DNA of 9,811 nucleotides from CAYSND01 sp964642235 (GCA_964642235.1 CAZXOP010000074.1:1-9811); one strand, 5' to 3'. Counted from the stretch's first letter, positions 1-7,870 are shown. Numbers and translations: made by a program. The notes: generated by a model from the letters alone, not told the origin.

Positions 1-2
1 AA

Positions 3-26
3 TCTTAACGCCCCTAAACGTTAAAA
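3..26 (-). terminator. Possible terminator hairpin after the last gene
   Basis: Read on the minus strand, UUUUAACG and CGUUAAGA pair over 8 positions (one G-U) around the 8-base loop UUUAGGGG, starting 7 bases after the polyferredoxin stop codon. The bases beyond the stem are cut off by the window edge after UU, so the U tract needed for a rho-independent terminator cannot be checked. The stem is AU-rich and therefore weak. Confidence 0.35.
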
Positions 27-33
27 GTTGAGT

Positions 34-1992
34 TTATTTAATAGGGATAATTTTGCCAATTGTATCAAAATGGAATTTAGCAGCCTCTTGCTTAGGACCA
101 TCTTTATAAGCAATAGTCCATTCTGTTTTATTAATAGCTTCCAATAGCTTTTCAGGAGTAGTCTCCCCCTTAGCATATTTTATACGGATAGCCGGCATAT
201 TCTCTTCGTTAAGAAGTAGGTAAACACCTATAACGCCATCTTGCTGAGACATCCAGTTGCTTAGGAAAGGGATGCTTCTTAGGATAATAGGTTTCTCGTA
301 GTCTTGATCCACATACTCCATCATCTCCTGTGGTTTCCCCTCATATTTCTCGACTCTCTCTTTAAATTCGGCTTTGAATCCATTGAAAATCATTTCGAGG
401 TAAGGACGGATATCCATAAATGACTCACCCGGTTCTAGATCCTCAAACTTAAAGTTGCATTTAACCTCTTTAGATCCCCCCCCGTGAATAGGCATGTCAA
501 GTACCTTTTTCTCCACAACCTCTTTAAAGAATGCTTTATCGAGTACTTCGTCAGGGTGCATATAGACGCGGATAATAATGGGACAGTCATACTCTGAAGC
601 TATACCGTAAATACGTTTTCCGGTATTTCTAAACTGCATTCCGAGATAATTTACATCGAGTTTATCATGCATATTCTCTGTACGAATAGTAATAATTTTA
701 ACCTGTGTAACATCAGTTTCAGGTGAGTTTACGCGGAATGTGCTAGGAACGAAGATAGCCTTACGAACAGCCTCTTCAGTGATTTGTGCCGGATTAAATG
801 AGATTAAAACTCTATGATGTTTTACAAAGGTTTTCACCCCATAAACCCCCTGTATTCTCTCCAGTCTCGCTTTGAAAGCCATTGAGCTACCATAACACTT
901 AACCGAGGCGAGTCCTGTTACTTCAACTTCTGATAAGTTAACTCCTTCAATCTGTTCAGTATTCCATTTTACATCTATTGTAGGGAGTTCATATTGGTTT
1001 CCGAGCCAAAGAGCAAAGAAGAAGAGTACCACTACGATGGCAGCAGGGAGGAATTTTCCCCATCTCTTCTTAGTTATAGTCAGGGCATCTTTATCACAAG
1101 CAGCCACACATTCTCCACAGAGGTTGCAGTCCACAGCATTGACCTTTGTCATCTTTACAATTTCAATGTTCTGAGGGCATCTCTTTTCGCAGAGACCACA
1201 ACTATTACATTTTTCAGAACTGCGATAGACAGAGAGGAGTTGAGGATTAAGTCGGGGATTCTGACAGAGAATTTCGAGCAGGTAACCCATCACACAAGCT
1301 CCGATTAAGAGATATACCCAAGGGATATTTATTCCTAGAAGTACCAAAACAGCATAAATAAGAGTGAGTCCTACGAACCAGAGAGTGAATTTGAAGATAT
1401 TACTCAATGCTCCGAGGGGACAGATATACTTGCACCAGAACATATCCACAAAGAGTGAACCTAAAACCAATAATCCTATTGCGACAGATACCATCCAAAC
1501 TGTAATTTCCCCTTTAAAACCTGTTGCTATAGCATAGTAAGGGTCGAAGTTTTTACAGAAGAGTTCACTCGATGAGAGTGTCATATAGAAGACAATAAAG
1601 AGCAGAACATATTTAATGATTCTTAAAATCTTATCAGCTATGGAACCGTTATTAATTCTGATAGCTTTCATTTTAAGAGATTTTCTCAACTTATAGAAGA
1701 GCTCATTAACAAGTCCGAGAGGACAGATATAGCTGCAAAATAGTTTCCCGAAAAGAATAATACCTACTGCAAGTATTACTCCCATCATAATTTGCACCAT
1801 GGTCATACTACAAGCCATTGAGCCCTTCACAAGATAGGTTCCCAATGTCTGTAATCCCCCCATCGGACAGTACGATTCGGGGTTAGGGTTCTGATTTCCA
1901 AACGCTTTGGTTAGAAATAGAATAATAGTGATGAGAACACCCCACTGCAAGAGATGTTTCATCCAGTTTTTTTTAATAAAATTTAGCTTCAT
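34..1992 (-). CDS. Membrane polyferredoxin (NapH/CcoG/NosR-type) with periplasmic HMA-like C-terminal domains
   Basis: A 652-residue inner-membrane iron-sulfur protein. About seven membrane segments are visible (roughly 14-31, 64-85, 123-141, 163-183, 200-219, 224-241, 313-331). Two CxxxCPLG motifs (Cys86/90 and Cys187/191), as in NapH/NosR, follow segments 2 and 4. Two classic 4Fe-4S motifs lie between segments 6 and 7: Cys262/265/268/272 and Cys289/292/295/299. Lys/Arg-rich loops (101-125, 308-313) place these clusters in the cytoplasm, which puts residues 332-652 in the periplasm. That tail is unusual. Residues 356-414 read like a beta-alpha-beta-beta-alpha-beta HMA fold (VEVTGL... IQGVYGVKTFV... 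VLISFNP) but with one Cys (366) in place of CxxC. Residues 569-631 read like a second HMA fold without Cys. Cys42 (YCPMGG), Cys61 and Cys146 would also face the periplasm. Likely role: moving electrons from cytoplasmic donors to a periplasmic metal, haem or thiol target, by analogy with CcoG, which reduces copper. It is the last visible gene, 21 bases after the protease stop. Confidence 0.85.
   Translation of the reverse strand: MKLNFIKKNWMKHLLQWGVLITIILFLTKAFGNQNPNPESYCPMGGLQTLGTYLVKGSMACSMTMVQIMMGVILAVGIILFGKLFCSYICPLGLVNELFYKLRKSLKMKAIRINNGSIADKILRIIKYVLLFIVFYMTLSSSELFCKNFDPYYAIATGFKGEITVWMVSVAIGLLVLGSLFVDMFWCKYICPLGALSNIFKFTLWFVGLTLIYAVLVLLGINIPWVYLLIGACVMGYLLEILCQNPRLNPQLLSVYRSSEKCNSCGLCEKRCPQNIEIVKMTKVNAVDCNLCGECVAACDKDALTITKKRWGKFLPAAIVVVLFFFALWLGNQYELPTIDVKWNTEQIEGVNLSEVEVTGLASVKCYGSSMAFKARLERIQGVYGVKTFVKHHRVLISFNPAQITEEAVRKAIFVPSTFRVNSPETDVTQVKIITIRTENMHDKLDVNYLGMQFRNTGKRIYGIASEYDCPIIIRVYMHPDEVLDKAFFKEVVEKKVLDMPIHGGGSKEVKCNFKFEDLEPGESFMDIRPYLEMIFNGFKAEFKERVEKYEGKPQEMMEYVDQDYEKPIILRSIPFLSNWMSQQDGVIGVYLLLNEENMPAIRIKYAKGETTPEKLLEAINKTEWTIAYKDGPKQEAAKFHFDTIGKIIPIK
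476..483 (-). repeat. G8 homopolymer inside the polyferredoxin gene
   Basis: Eight C on the plus strand (eight G in the coding strand) encode most of the HGGGSK turn at residues 503-508. This lies between the two HMA-like regions. A one-base slip here would truncate the periplasmic tail after about residue 505 and leave the membrane iron-sulfur core intact. Confidence 0.6.
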
Positions 1993-2013
1993 ATCTATAT
2001 CATTAGTTAGTGT

Positions 2014-4845
2014 TTATTTCAAATATTTTTCTGAATAGACGGAGGTAAAGGAGGAGCCCTTGGAGATTTTTTTAGCCAAATTACTTACCTGTTCAGCAGT
2101 AACCGAGTTAATCACACTCTCCTCTTCCTCATCTATCGATACCCCATATTTATACATAGCTTTAGTCTTGTTCATCCAATATGAGACATATTTCCTCTTT
2201 ATCTCCTTGGTCTCAGAATTTGCTTTGAGGAGATATTTATTTATTTTATCCATCTCTTGTGCGGTGGGTGGAGTCTTTGCAAGTTTTTCCATCTCTGAGC
2301 GCACATCCACCACTAATTCGTCAACCAATTTTGGGTCGGTTTCAAAAGTCACATTTACTTCGTATTGCTTTAGATCAGGGTCAATATCAGAAGTGACCAT
2401 TACATAATATGCACCCCCTTTCTCCTCCCTTATCACACTCATATAGCGCTCTCTAAGGATTTGAGTCAGGTATTTAAGTGCCATATATGAGTCCTTATCA
2501 TATTTTACCTCTCCATAGAATGTGTAATCTACTTTTGACTTCGGAATCTGTTTCTCTTTTCCAAAGCCGAGACACTCATTTTTTCCCTTTCTATATTTAT
2601 AATTGTCTTTCGGGAGTTTTAATCTCTCTCCGGAGACAGGTAGAGACCCTATATATTTCTCAATTAAAGGTTTTACATCCTCCTCAGGCATTGTCCCGGA
2701 GATAAAGAAAGTAAAATTATTCATTCGAGAGAACTGTTTTAGGTAAGTCTCCATCATTTTTTCAGGGGTAGCCCTTAGAAGTGCAGCAGAATCGAGTGCC
2801 ACAGCCCACGGGTGCCCATTAAAAAGAACCACCCTTGCAGAGTCTTTAAATGAGTTGTAGTCCTGTTTATCCCTTAGAGAGAGAGTCTTAAGATTTGATT
2901 TTAAGTATCTGTCCACCTCTTCTTCATCAAAATATGGGTCTGTAAGAGAGATATATAGGGATGAAAGAGCTTGTTCAAATTCAGAGTTTGAGCTGATAGA
3001 TGAGAGCGAAGCACTCCGTCTTCTTATATCTATGGTGTTTCTAAAATTAGTGTTGAGTAGTATCTTCTTTATATCGCTGTTCTTAGCCCCTTTAGCCCCC
3101 ATTTTAGGGATAAAACCATTGGTTATAGTCCCCATTTGCGGGTCATCATAAATGGAGAACCCTGTTCTATTTTCGGCAGTTAAGACCATATCCATCTCTT
3201 TCTGTGACTCTTTGGTAGGAGTCCATATAACTTTTATCCCGTTAGCCAACACCCACTCCTTTGCATCATAATAACCGAGAGGCGTTTCTTTGACGATTTT
3301 ACTCCCTTTAAGCCCTTCTAACCGGAGAGAGAACTCAGTACTCTCAGAACCCTTATATGGGGCTAAATTCGAGTCATTCACCTCTTTAATGAGGGCAAGC
3401 GTCTCCTCCTCGCTCGGAGCAAGATGAGTCTCATTTTCATTCATGGAGTACAATATAATATCCTCCGTATCAATGAACATCTCCGGAATAATAGCATTCA
3501 CCTCTTCGAGGGTAATGGAGTCGTAAATTTCTATCTGCTTTTTTTGTAAAAACAATGGGTATTGAAATGGGATATTATCCGTAAAATGTTCAATATAATT
3601 CCCAATAAGCTCAGTATTGGTAACTTCCTCCGGAGTTCTTTCAATGCTTAGTCCTAATTTCTTCTTCGAGGAGACCTTTGCTGCCTCAAATTCTTCTTGT
3701 GTAAACCCATGTTTCTCCACCCTTTTTATCTCCACAAGCAGGTCTTTAAGAGCAGGAAGAAGTTTGTCATTCTCTTTAGGTGTTATGGTAAACATAGACT
3801 TGTAACGACATTTATACATCTGACTATTTACCATCACAGCCGTTTTGAAATCGGATTCTTTGTCTCCTCTAACTTCGTCTAAGCGATTTGAAACGATGTT
3901 AGCAACTATATTTCTAATAAAGGCTTTTTTATGACTTGAGAAATATTGAAGTTCTTCGTCAGAAGGGAAACGTTGTTTGAGAATATACTTCGCTACCACA
4001 TATTTAATTTCAGGGTCAGTAGTTATTTCAACAATAGTCTTTTCCTGTTTAGGAAGGGTGTAAATCTCTTTTTTGGCTCCGTTTTTTACCTTAGGAAGAG
4101 GTGAGAGTATCTCTTTAATTCTACTCTCCATTTTATTTACATCGAAATCGCCAACTATCATCACTGCCTGAAGGTCAGGACGATACCATTTATGGTAAAA
4201 ATCAACAAGTGTCTGACGCTCGAAAGTGTTAATTATTTTAAAATCTCCGATTACATCGCGTTCGGCATATTTTGACCCTCTATACTCCACTTCTATCTGC
4301 CTGTCATTCATTCTAGAACGAGAATTATCGCCGAGTCTCCACTCCTCCCTTATAACTCCCCTTTCAGCCTCAAGTTCCTCAGGCTCGCAGAGTATATAAG
4401 ATGACCAGTCGTGAAGAATAAGGAGAACAGAGTCGATAAAACTATCTCTTAATAGAGGGACGTTAGAGATATTATATACAGTTCTTGTGCGTGAGGTATA
4501 GGCATTGACATTCTGCCCGAATTTTACTCCGTTGGCAGCTAAGAAGTTCAGCATCCCTTTGCCGGGGAAATGTTTAAGTCCGTTGAAAGCGAGGTGCTCA
4601 AGAAAATGAGCCAATCCATCCTGATTATCCTCTTCCTGAAGTGCCCCTACACTGGTTACAATAAAAAAATCAGCACGAGCTTTAGGGTTTTCGTGGTGAC
4701 GAATATAATATGTCAATCCATTGTCAAGCCGGCCGATTTTAACCTCCGGGTCAAGAGCTATTTTTTCGTCTGATTTAGCTGTTTGACCGAAAGCTATAAG
4801 GGTGGTTGCAGTAAGTAGCCACAGAAAAGAGATAATTCGATTCAT
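2014..4845 (-). CDS. M16 family zinc metallopeptidase (pitrilysin/PqqL-like), exported
   Basis: A 943-residue single-chain M16 peptidase, the size expected for a four-domain pitrilysin/PqqL-type enzyme (about 930-960). Residues 1-20 form a signal peptide (FLWLLTATTLIAFG, cleavage before Gln21), so it should act in the periplasm. The inverted zinc motif HFLEH is intact at 80-84 (His80 and His84 ligands, Glu83 catalytic base). The third ligand is expected 77 residues on and is present as Glu161 in EAERGVIREEW. The second, inactive half begins near 520. It carries the C-terminal substrate-binding Arg/Tyr motif in SVIREEKGGAYYV (Arg806, Tyr813/814). All catalytic residues are therefore present. 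M16 enzymes degrade unfolded peptides or small proteins enclosed in a chamber; FusC and PqqL do this for ferredoxin uptake or iron acquisition beside a TonB receptor. The context here (receptor upstream, redox protein downstream) fits the same role by inference. A general peptide-degrading or peptide-maturation role is the alternative. It is separated from the upstream gene by the longest gap of the operon, 51 bases. Confidence 0.92.
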   Translation of the reverse strand: MNRIISFLWLLTATTLIAFGQTAKSDEKIALDPEVKIGRLDNGLTYYIRHHENPKARADFFIVTSVGALQEEDNQDGLAHFLEHLAFNGLKHFPGKGMLNFLAANGVKFGQNVNAYTSRTRTVYNISNVPLLRDSFIDSVLLILHDWSSYILCEPEELEAERGVIREEWRLGDNSRSRMNDRQIEVEYRGSKYAERDVIGDFKIINTFERQTLVDFYHKWYRPDLQAVMIVGDFDVNKMESRIKEILSPLPKVKNGAKKEIYTLPKQEKTIVEITTDPEIKYVVAKYILKQRFPSDEELQYFSSHKKAFIRNIVANIVSNRLDEVRGDKESDFKTAVMVNSQMYKCRYKSMFTITPKENDKLLPALKDLLVEIKRVEKHGFTQEEFEAAKVSSKKKLGLSIERTPEEVTNTELIGNYIEHFTDNIPFQYPLFLQKKQIEIYDSITLEEVNAIIPEMFIDTEDIILYSMNENETHLAPSEEETLALIKEVNDSNLAPYKGSESTEFSLRLEGLKGSKIVKETPLGYYDAKEWVLANGIKVIWTPTKESQKEMDMVLTAENRTGFSIYDDPQMGTITNGFIPKMGAKGAKNSDIKKILLNTNFRNTIDIRRRSASLSSISSNSEFEQALSSLYISLTDPYFDEEEVDRYLKSNLKTLSLRDKQDYNSFKDSARVVLFNGHPWAVALDSAALLRATPEKMMETYLKQFSRMNNFTFFISGTMPEEDVKPLIEKYIGSLPVSGERLKLPKDNYKYRKGKNECLGFGKEKQIPKSKVDYTFYGEVKYDKDSYMALKYLTQILRERYMSVIREEKGGAYYVMVTSDIDPDLKQYEVNVTFETDPKLVDELVVDVRSEMEKLAKTPPTAQEMDKINKYLLKANSETKEIKRKYVSYWMNKTKAMYKYGVSIDEEEESVINSVTAEQVSNLAKKISKGSSFTSVYSEKYLK

Positions 4846-4870
4846 AAATTGGTAAATAAAAAGTGTTAAT

Positions 4871-4908
4871 AAGAACTTAAAAGAACTAATTAGGGGTTAA
4901 AAAGAACA
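4871..4908. repeat. Phased AAGAAC(T/A) direct repeats before the protease gene
   Basis: AAGAACT occurs at 4871-4877 and 4881-4887, and AAGAACA at 4902-4908. The copy starts are 10 and 21 bases apart, close to one and two turns of the DNA helix. They fill most of the 51-base gap upstream of the M16 gene and reach into the end of the barrel gene. The arrangement could be a regulator site or chance in AT-rich DNA. Confidence 0.3.
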
Positions 4909-4912
4909 CCCT
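4892..4912 (-). other. Imperfect hairpin over the stop codon of the barrel gene
   Basis: In the minus-strand RNA, AGGG-U-GUU and AAC-CCCU can pair (7 base pairs, one bulged base) around a six-base loop of C and U. The stem contains the end of the barrel gene including part of its stop codon. No solid U run follows (AAUUAGUUCUUUUAAG), so a full intrinsic terminator is unlikely. A partial terminator, RNA processing point or mRNA stabiliser between the outer-membrane genes and the protease/redox genes is possible. Confidence 0.3.
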
Positions 4913-6522
4913 AAGGTAATGGCTGCCATATGGCGCATATTTCCATTGAAAGCAGTTACATTAATAGCATTTGTAAAATTATAATTAAGGTCAACGTAAG
5001 CCGTAAACCCTTTTTGAACAAAGTAAGAGTAGCGGAACCCTACACTGGCATTAACTCTATGGGCAGTATAGAATTCATACTCTCTATCCAAATAGAAAGG
5101 GGTATTGCGGGGAGCTCCCTGTGAAGAGGTCGGTGGAGTGTAAGTCCCATCATTTGCTTTAGTTCCCCCTCCTAACCCATACCCAACATTTGCACGAAGA
5201 CCCAAAATCCCTTTATTCCCTACCTTATTCCACCCTAAGGAGACAAACCCTATAGCACTATATATTGTTTGTTTTCTGTAATATGGATAGAGCGAAGCAG
5301 TAGTTGTGCGGTAAAGAGCATCCACCCCCCCCTTTACAAGCCACTTGGGTGTATAACCTTTTAGCCCTAAGTTTGCATTGTACTCAAGAGAGGCGTTTAT
5401 ATTGTTCTTTTTCCCTACCTCGTTGCTTCCAAAATACTTTATGGTATTTACTCCATCCACAGTAACTCTTTTGAAGATATTCTCTTCGTTAAGAAGATTT
5501 AGGTATATCCCCGAAAGTTTTACAGTATGGAGAGAGCCGGATATGGTGGGAATCGAAAGGAGCCCGAAGTACTCTATCTCTTTCCCGTTATGACCAGTAT
5601 AAATAGGGTAGTTATCTGAAAGTTTCCCATAATGCCCTTTGAGCACCCTGAAACTAAATTCATTAAAAAAGATGATCCCCTTTTTAAGTCTTAAATTTAA
5701 TTGTAGCGACCCTCCATGATGTTTGGTAATGAGGGGGTTGACATTTGAAGTATAACCTTGCTCTCCGAAAACTTCCCTATTCCCCATAAATGCACCGTAT
5801 GAGATGAGTGAGAAATAGCTCATATCGGTAGGTCCAAATATCTTAAAAGTGATACTCTCTATATTTCGACGATGGTAATAGTTAATACCGATGTCGAGTT
5901 TTTTAAAACTATAAGTTGCTCCTACAGCGAGGGAGAGGTCGAGCATCGAATTATAATGTCTTAGGTCTTTAATTTTGAAATAATCGGCCACAGAGTAATC
6001 TATTTTTCCTCCGATGTGTAACCCTTTCCATAAATTATAACCGACACCTCCTATAAGTTTATAGGTCTCTTTAACTTTTACCCCTCTTTTATCATCTGCA
6101 TATTCAACTATATCAAAAGGGGTTTTGGAGGGGTCAATAAAAGGGGACCCCCCCATATTTTTCCCTGTAAATGAGTCGTAAGAAACAAAGCCGTAAAAAG
6201 TGACTTTGTTATTCATTTTCATATATGATTCGGTATAAGCCCCATATTTATAACTGTCATCCGAGAGGTTAAAGTTGGTAAAGGCTCCATTCTCTTTATT
6301 AAAGAAAGCCTCTACCACCGAAGTACTTTTAACAGGGAGAACAAATAGTCCCGAAGGGTTATAGCTTGTAAGCCACCCCTGAGAATATTTTATATAATCG
6401 AAATTATATAAGTTCTTCTCTGTCGGCTGAGCTACCGTTTGGGATGGTCTCCCCATCCCAAACAGCATAATCAGCGATAGTACAGTTATATAAAAAGGTT
6501 TCATCTCCGAATACAAATTCAT
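4897..6522 (-). CDS. DUF6850-like outer-membrane beta-barrel protein
   Basis: A 541-residue predicted outer-membrane barrel. Residues 1-31 are a signal peptide (core FYITVLSLIMLFGM, probable cleavage after TVA, before Gln32). The mature chain opens with NLYNFDYIKYSQGWLTSYNPSGL. The rest is a regular alternation of amphipathic strands with charged or Gly-rich turns, and the chain ends AAITLGCSF with terminal Phe, consistent with BAM-dependent insertion. It lacks any plug or TonB box. The first ATG (6522) is preferred over Met7 (6504) because AAGGAG lies 7 bases upstream; for Met7 the GGAG would abut the ATG. The gene begins only 4 bases after the lipoprotein stop, suggesting translational coupling. 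I associate this kind of barrel with DUF4876/TonB-receptor loci of Bacteroidota (DUF6850), but that is recall, not a search. The function is unknown; a companion porin or a platform for the lipoprotein are the simplest guesses. Two long G tracts occur in its coding strand. A hairpin spans its stop codon. Confidence 0.75.
   Translation of the reverse strand: MNLYSEMKPFYITVLSLIMLFGMGRPSQTVAQPTEKNLYNFDYIKYSQGWLTSYNPSGLFVLPVKSTSVVEAFFNKENGAFTNFNLSDDSYKYGAYTESYMKMNNKVTFYGFVSYDSFTGKNMGGSPFIDPSKTPFDIVEYADDKRGVKVKETYKLIGGVGYNLWKGLHIGGKIDYSVADYFKIKDLRHYNSMLDLSLAVGATYSFKKLDIGINYYHRRNIESITFKIFGPTDMSYFSLISYGAFMGNREVFGEQGYTSNVNPLITKHHGGSLQLNLRLKKGIIFFNEFSFRVLKGHYGKLSDNYPIYTGHNGKEIEYFGLLSIPTISGSLHTVKLSGIYLNLLNEENIFKRVTVDGVNTIKYFGSNEVGKKNNINASLEYNANLGLKGYTPKWLVKGGVDALYRTTTASLYPYYRKQTIYSAIGFVSLGWNKVGNKGILGLRANVGYGLGGGTKANDGTYTPPTSSQGAPRNTPFYLDREYEFYTAHRVNASVGFRYSYFVQKGFTAYVDLNYNFTNAINVTAFNGNMRHMAAITLGCSF
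5325..5332 (-). repeat. G8 homopolymer inside the barrel gene
   Basis: Eight consecutive G in the coding strand specify the two Gly codons and the first base of Val in KGGVDALY. The tract lies in the C-terminal third of the outer-membrane barrel. Slippage here would remove the C-terminal strands and the terminal Phe needed for insertion. Confidence 0.6.
6148..6154 (-). repeat. G7 homopolymer inside the barrel gene
   Basis: Seven consecutive G in the coding strand complete the Met codon and the two Gly codons of NMGGSPF near residue 125 of the barrel protein. The tract is shorter than the other two and may only reflect a preference for GGG codons. Confidence 0.5.
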
Positions 6523-6526
6523 TTAA

Positions 6527-7870
6527 TTACTCCTTAATAGCAGCTTTTTTACGAACATGGAAATCGTTTGTGGAGTTATTGGTATCCATATATATGATAC
6601 GAGCACCTTTCTTAAGAGAGGCTTCAGCATCTATACCGCTTGGGTCAGTTGAACCCTCGATTCCCATACTGTAATTATAAACGATTTTATCTTTATTCTC
6701 TTTTATAGCTTCAGTAGCAGCTTTGTTTACGTTACGATAAGTGGTATATCCTAACGCTTTGGGCTGAAGAACAGAGCCTGCGTCCACGAAGTTAGGGAGA
6801 CGTTTGTAGTTTGCTGCATAGTCAGGTGAGAATATTTCAACTCCATCCACAACCCAGTCACCGGGAACGAGTTTACGTTTATAGAGATTTGATGTTTTTC
6901 CATCATAGAAGTTCTCATTTGAAACATCTGTGAAGAATGTTTGAGGGGTAGCAGGAGCTTCAGTTCTGAAAACAAATAGAGCAGGGCAGGTATTTGAAAG
7001 TGTCCATACATTACCTGTTCCCCACCAGTAAACTTTTAGATACTGTGAAGAGGGGATATTCTGAGAAGGAGCAGGGTAATAAGTAGCATTAACAAGTGGA
7101 GAGGTGGGGTCGTACATTGCGTAATACTCTGCTTTACCTAAATCTACAGAGTTAGGATAGGTAACAGTGTTATTAATTGCACCAAAAATAGCGACTGTAA
7201 CTTCTTTACCTGGCTGGAGAACAGGGACTTTAGTAGTCCATGTCCAGTACCCTCCTGAAGAAGGGACCTGCTTAGTGGCCTCGAATGATAATACACCATT
7301 CACGATATCCTTGTTTTCGCTATTTGAATTTAAAGGATAAGCATAAGCAAAACAGAGGTTAGTTAGGTCTGCCGGAGCATTTGAGTTGTTATAGAGAGTT
7401 ACATATCTGTCCATGTGGAAAGTCTTGCCATCACTTTTTGTAACCCCGGCAAAATAGAACTCTTTTATTACTATTTGGCTCGCCTTGGATTCGACTAAAT
7501 CCATCTTTTGAACTGTTCCGGTTTTCTCCCACTCTTTGGTAATGGTAACCCCGGAAAGAGTTCCGTTATATGCAAACATAACTCCACCTGTAGAGCGGAT
7601 ATCGCTGGCAGAAACTTCATAAAGACCGGCAGTAACTGCAAGAGTGGCAGCCCCTTTATTATCAGTATTAGCAGTATAAGCAGTACCTGAAGTACTATTA
7701 GTAGCAGTAATCACTATTCCCTCAATAGGTTGGGCGTTAAGAGTACTCTTTTCAGGATAAACGAGCTGTACTGTCAGGTTGTAGGTCTTGTAAGGATCCT
7801 CCTTTTCACATGATGTGGTCGCTAAAAGCAAAGTGCTGAAGCAGAATAGAGCAAAAATAATTTTCTTCAT
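6527..7870 (-). CDS. DUF4876-type lipoprotein, probably surface exposed
   Basis: A 447-residue lipoprotein of unknown biochemical role. Residues 1-20 form a signal peptide with hydrophobic core IIFALFCFSTLLLA, and Cys21 is the lipidation site (TTSC). EKED follows at once; an acidic/Lys-acidic stretch right after the Cys is the known lipoprotein export signal of Bacteroidota, so display on the cell surface is plausible. Residues about 30-125 look like a transthyretin/carboxypeptidase-regulatory-type beta-sandwich (PIEGIVITATN, then a DNKGAATL turn). From about 133 the pattern KEFYFAG ... DRYVTLYNNSNAPADLTNL resembles a lamin-tail-like fold, as expected for DUF4876. The C-terminal part carries family-like motifs GDWVVDGVE (337-345), RLPNFVDAGS (357-366) and a terminal YMDTNNSTNDF (427-437). 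The family assignment is from memory of these motifs. The gene sits 25 bases after the receptor and 4 bases before the barrel gene, so it is probably a receptor accessory or a ligand-capture protein; this is inferred. It is not SusD-like in sequence. Confidence 0.8.
   Translation of the reverse strand: MKKIIFALFCFSTLLLATTSCEKEDPYKTYNLTVQLVYPEKSTLNAQPIEGIVITATNSTSGTAYTANTDNKGAATLAVTAGLYEVSASDIRSTGGVMFAYNGTLSGVTITKEWEKTGTVQKMDLVESKASQIVIKEFYFAGVTKSDGKTFHMDRYVTLYNNSNAPADLTNLCFAYAYPLNSNSENKDIVNGVLSFEATKQVPSSGGYWTWTTKVPVLQPGKEVTVAIFGAINNTVTYPNSVDLGKAEYYAMYDPTSPLVNATYYPAPSQNIPSSQYLKVYWWGTGNVWTLSNTCPALFVFRTEAPATPQTFFTDVSNENFYDGKTSNLYKRKLVPGDWVVDGVEIFSPDYAANYKRLPNFVDAGSVLQPKALGYTTYRNVNKAATEAIKENKDKIVYNYSMGIEGSTDPSGIDAEASLKKGARIIYMDTNNSTNDFHVRKKAAIKE
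6530..6535 (-). promoter_or_regulatory. Shine-Dalgarno-like site for the barrel gene
   Basis: On the minus strand AAGGAG stands 7 bases before the ATG at 6522. It is made of the last two codons of the lipoprotein gene (AAG GAG, then TAA). It is the only clear ribosome-binding site I see in front of the four complete genes. The other starts are preceded by AT-rich sequence, as is usual in Bacteroidota. It decides the start at 6522 over Met7 and suggests coupled translation of the lipoprotein and barrel genes. Confidence 0.5.

Noticed and set aside
994..1308. Plus-strand open frame of 104 codons
   Set aside because: It is antisense to the ferredoxin motifs of the polyferredoxin gene, has no recognisable domain, and is explained as a shadow of that coding sequence. 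The other plus-strand frames are rejected for the same reason.
1856..1861. C6 run in the polyferredoxin gene as a further slippage tract
   Set aside because: Six bases is too short to stand out and simply encodes Met-Gly-Gly of the CPMGG motif.
6751..7011. Minus-strand 86-codon open frame inside the lipoprotein gene
   Set aside because: It overlaps a well-supported gene in another frame, has no domain, and lacks a ribosome-binding site.
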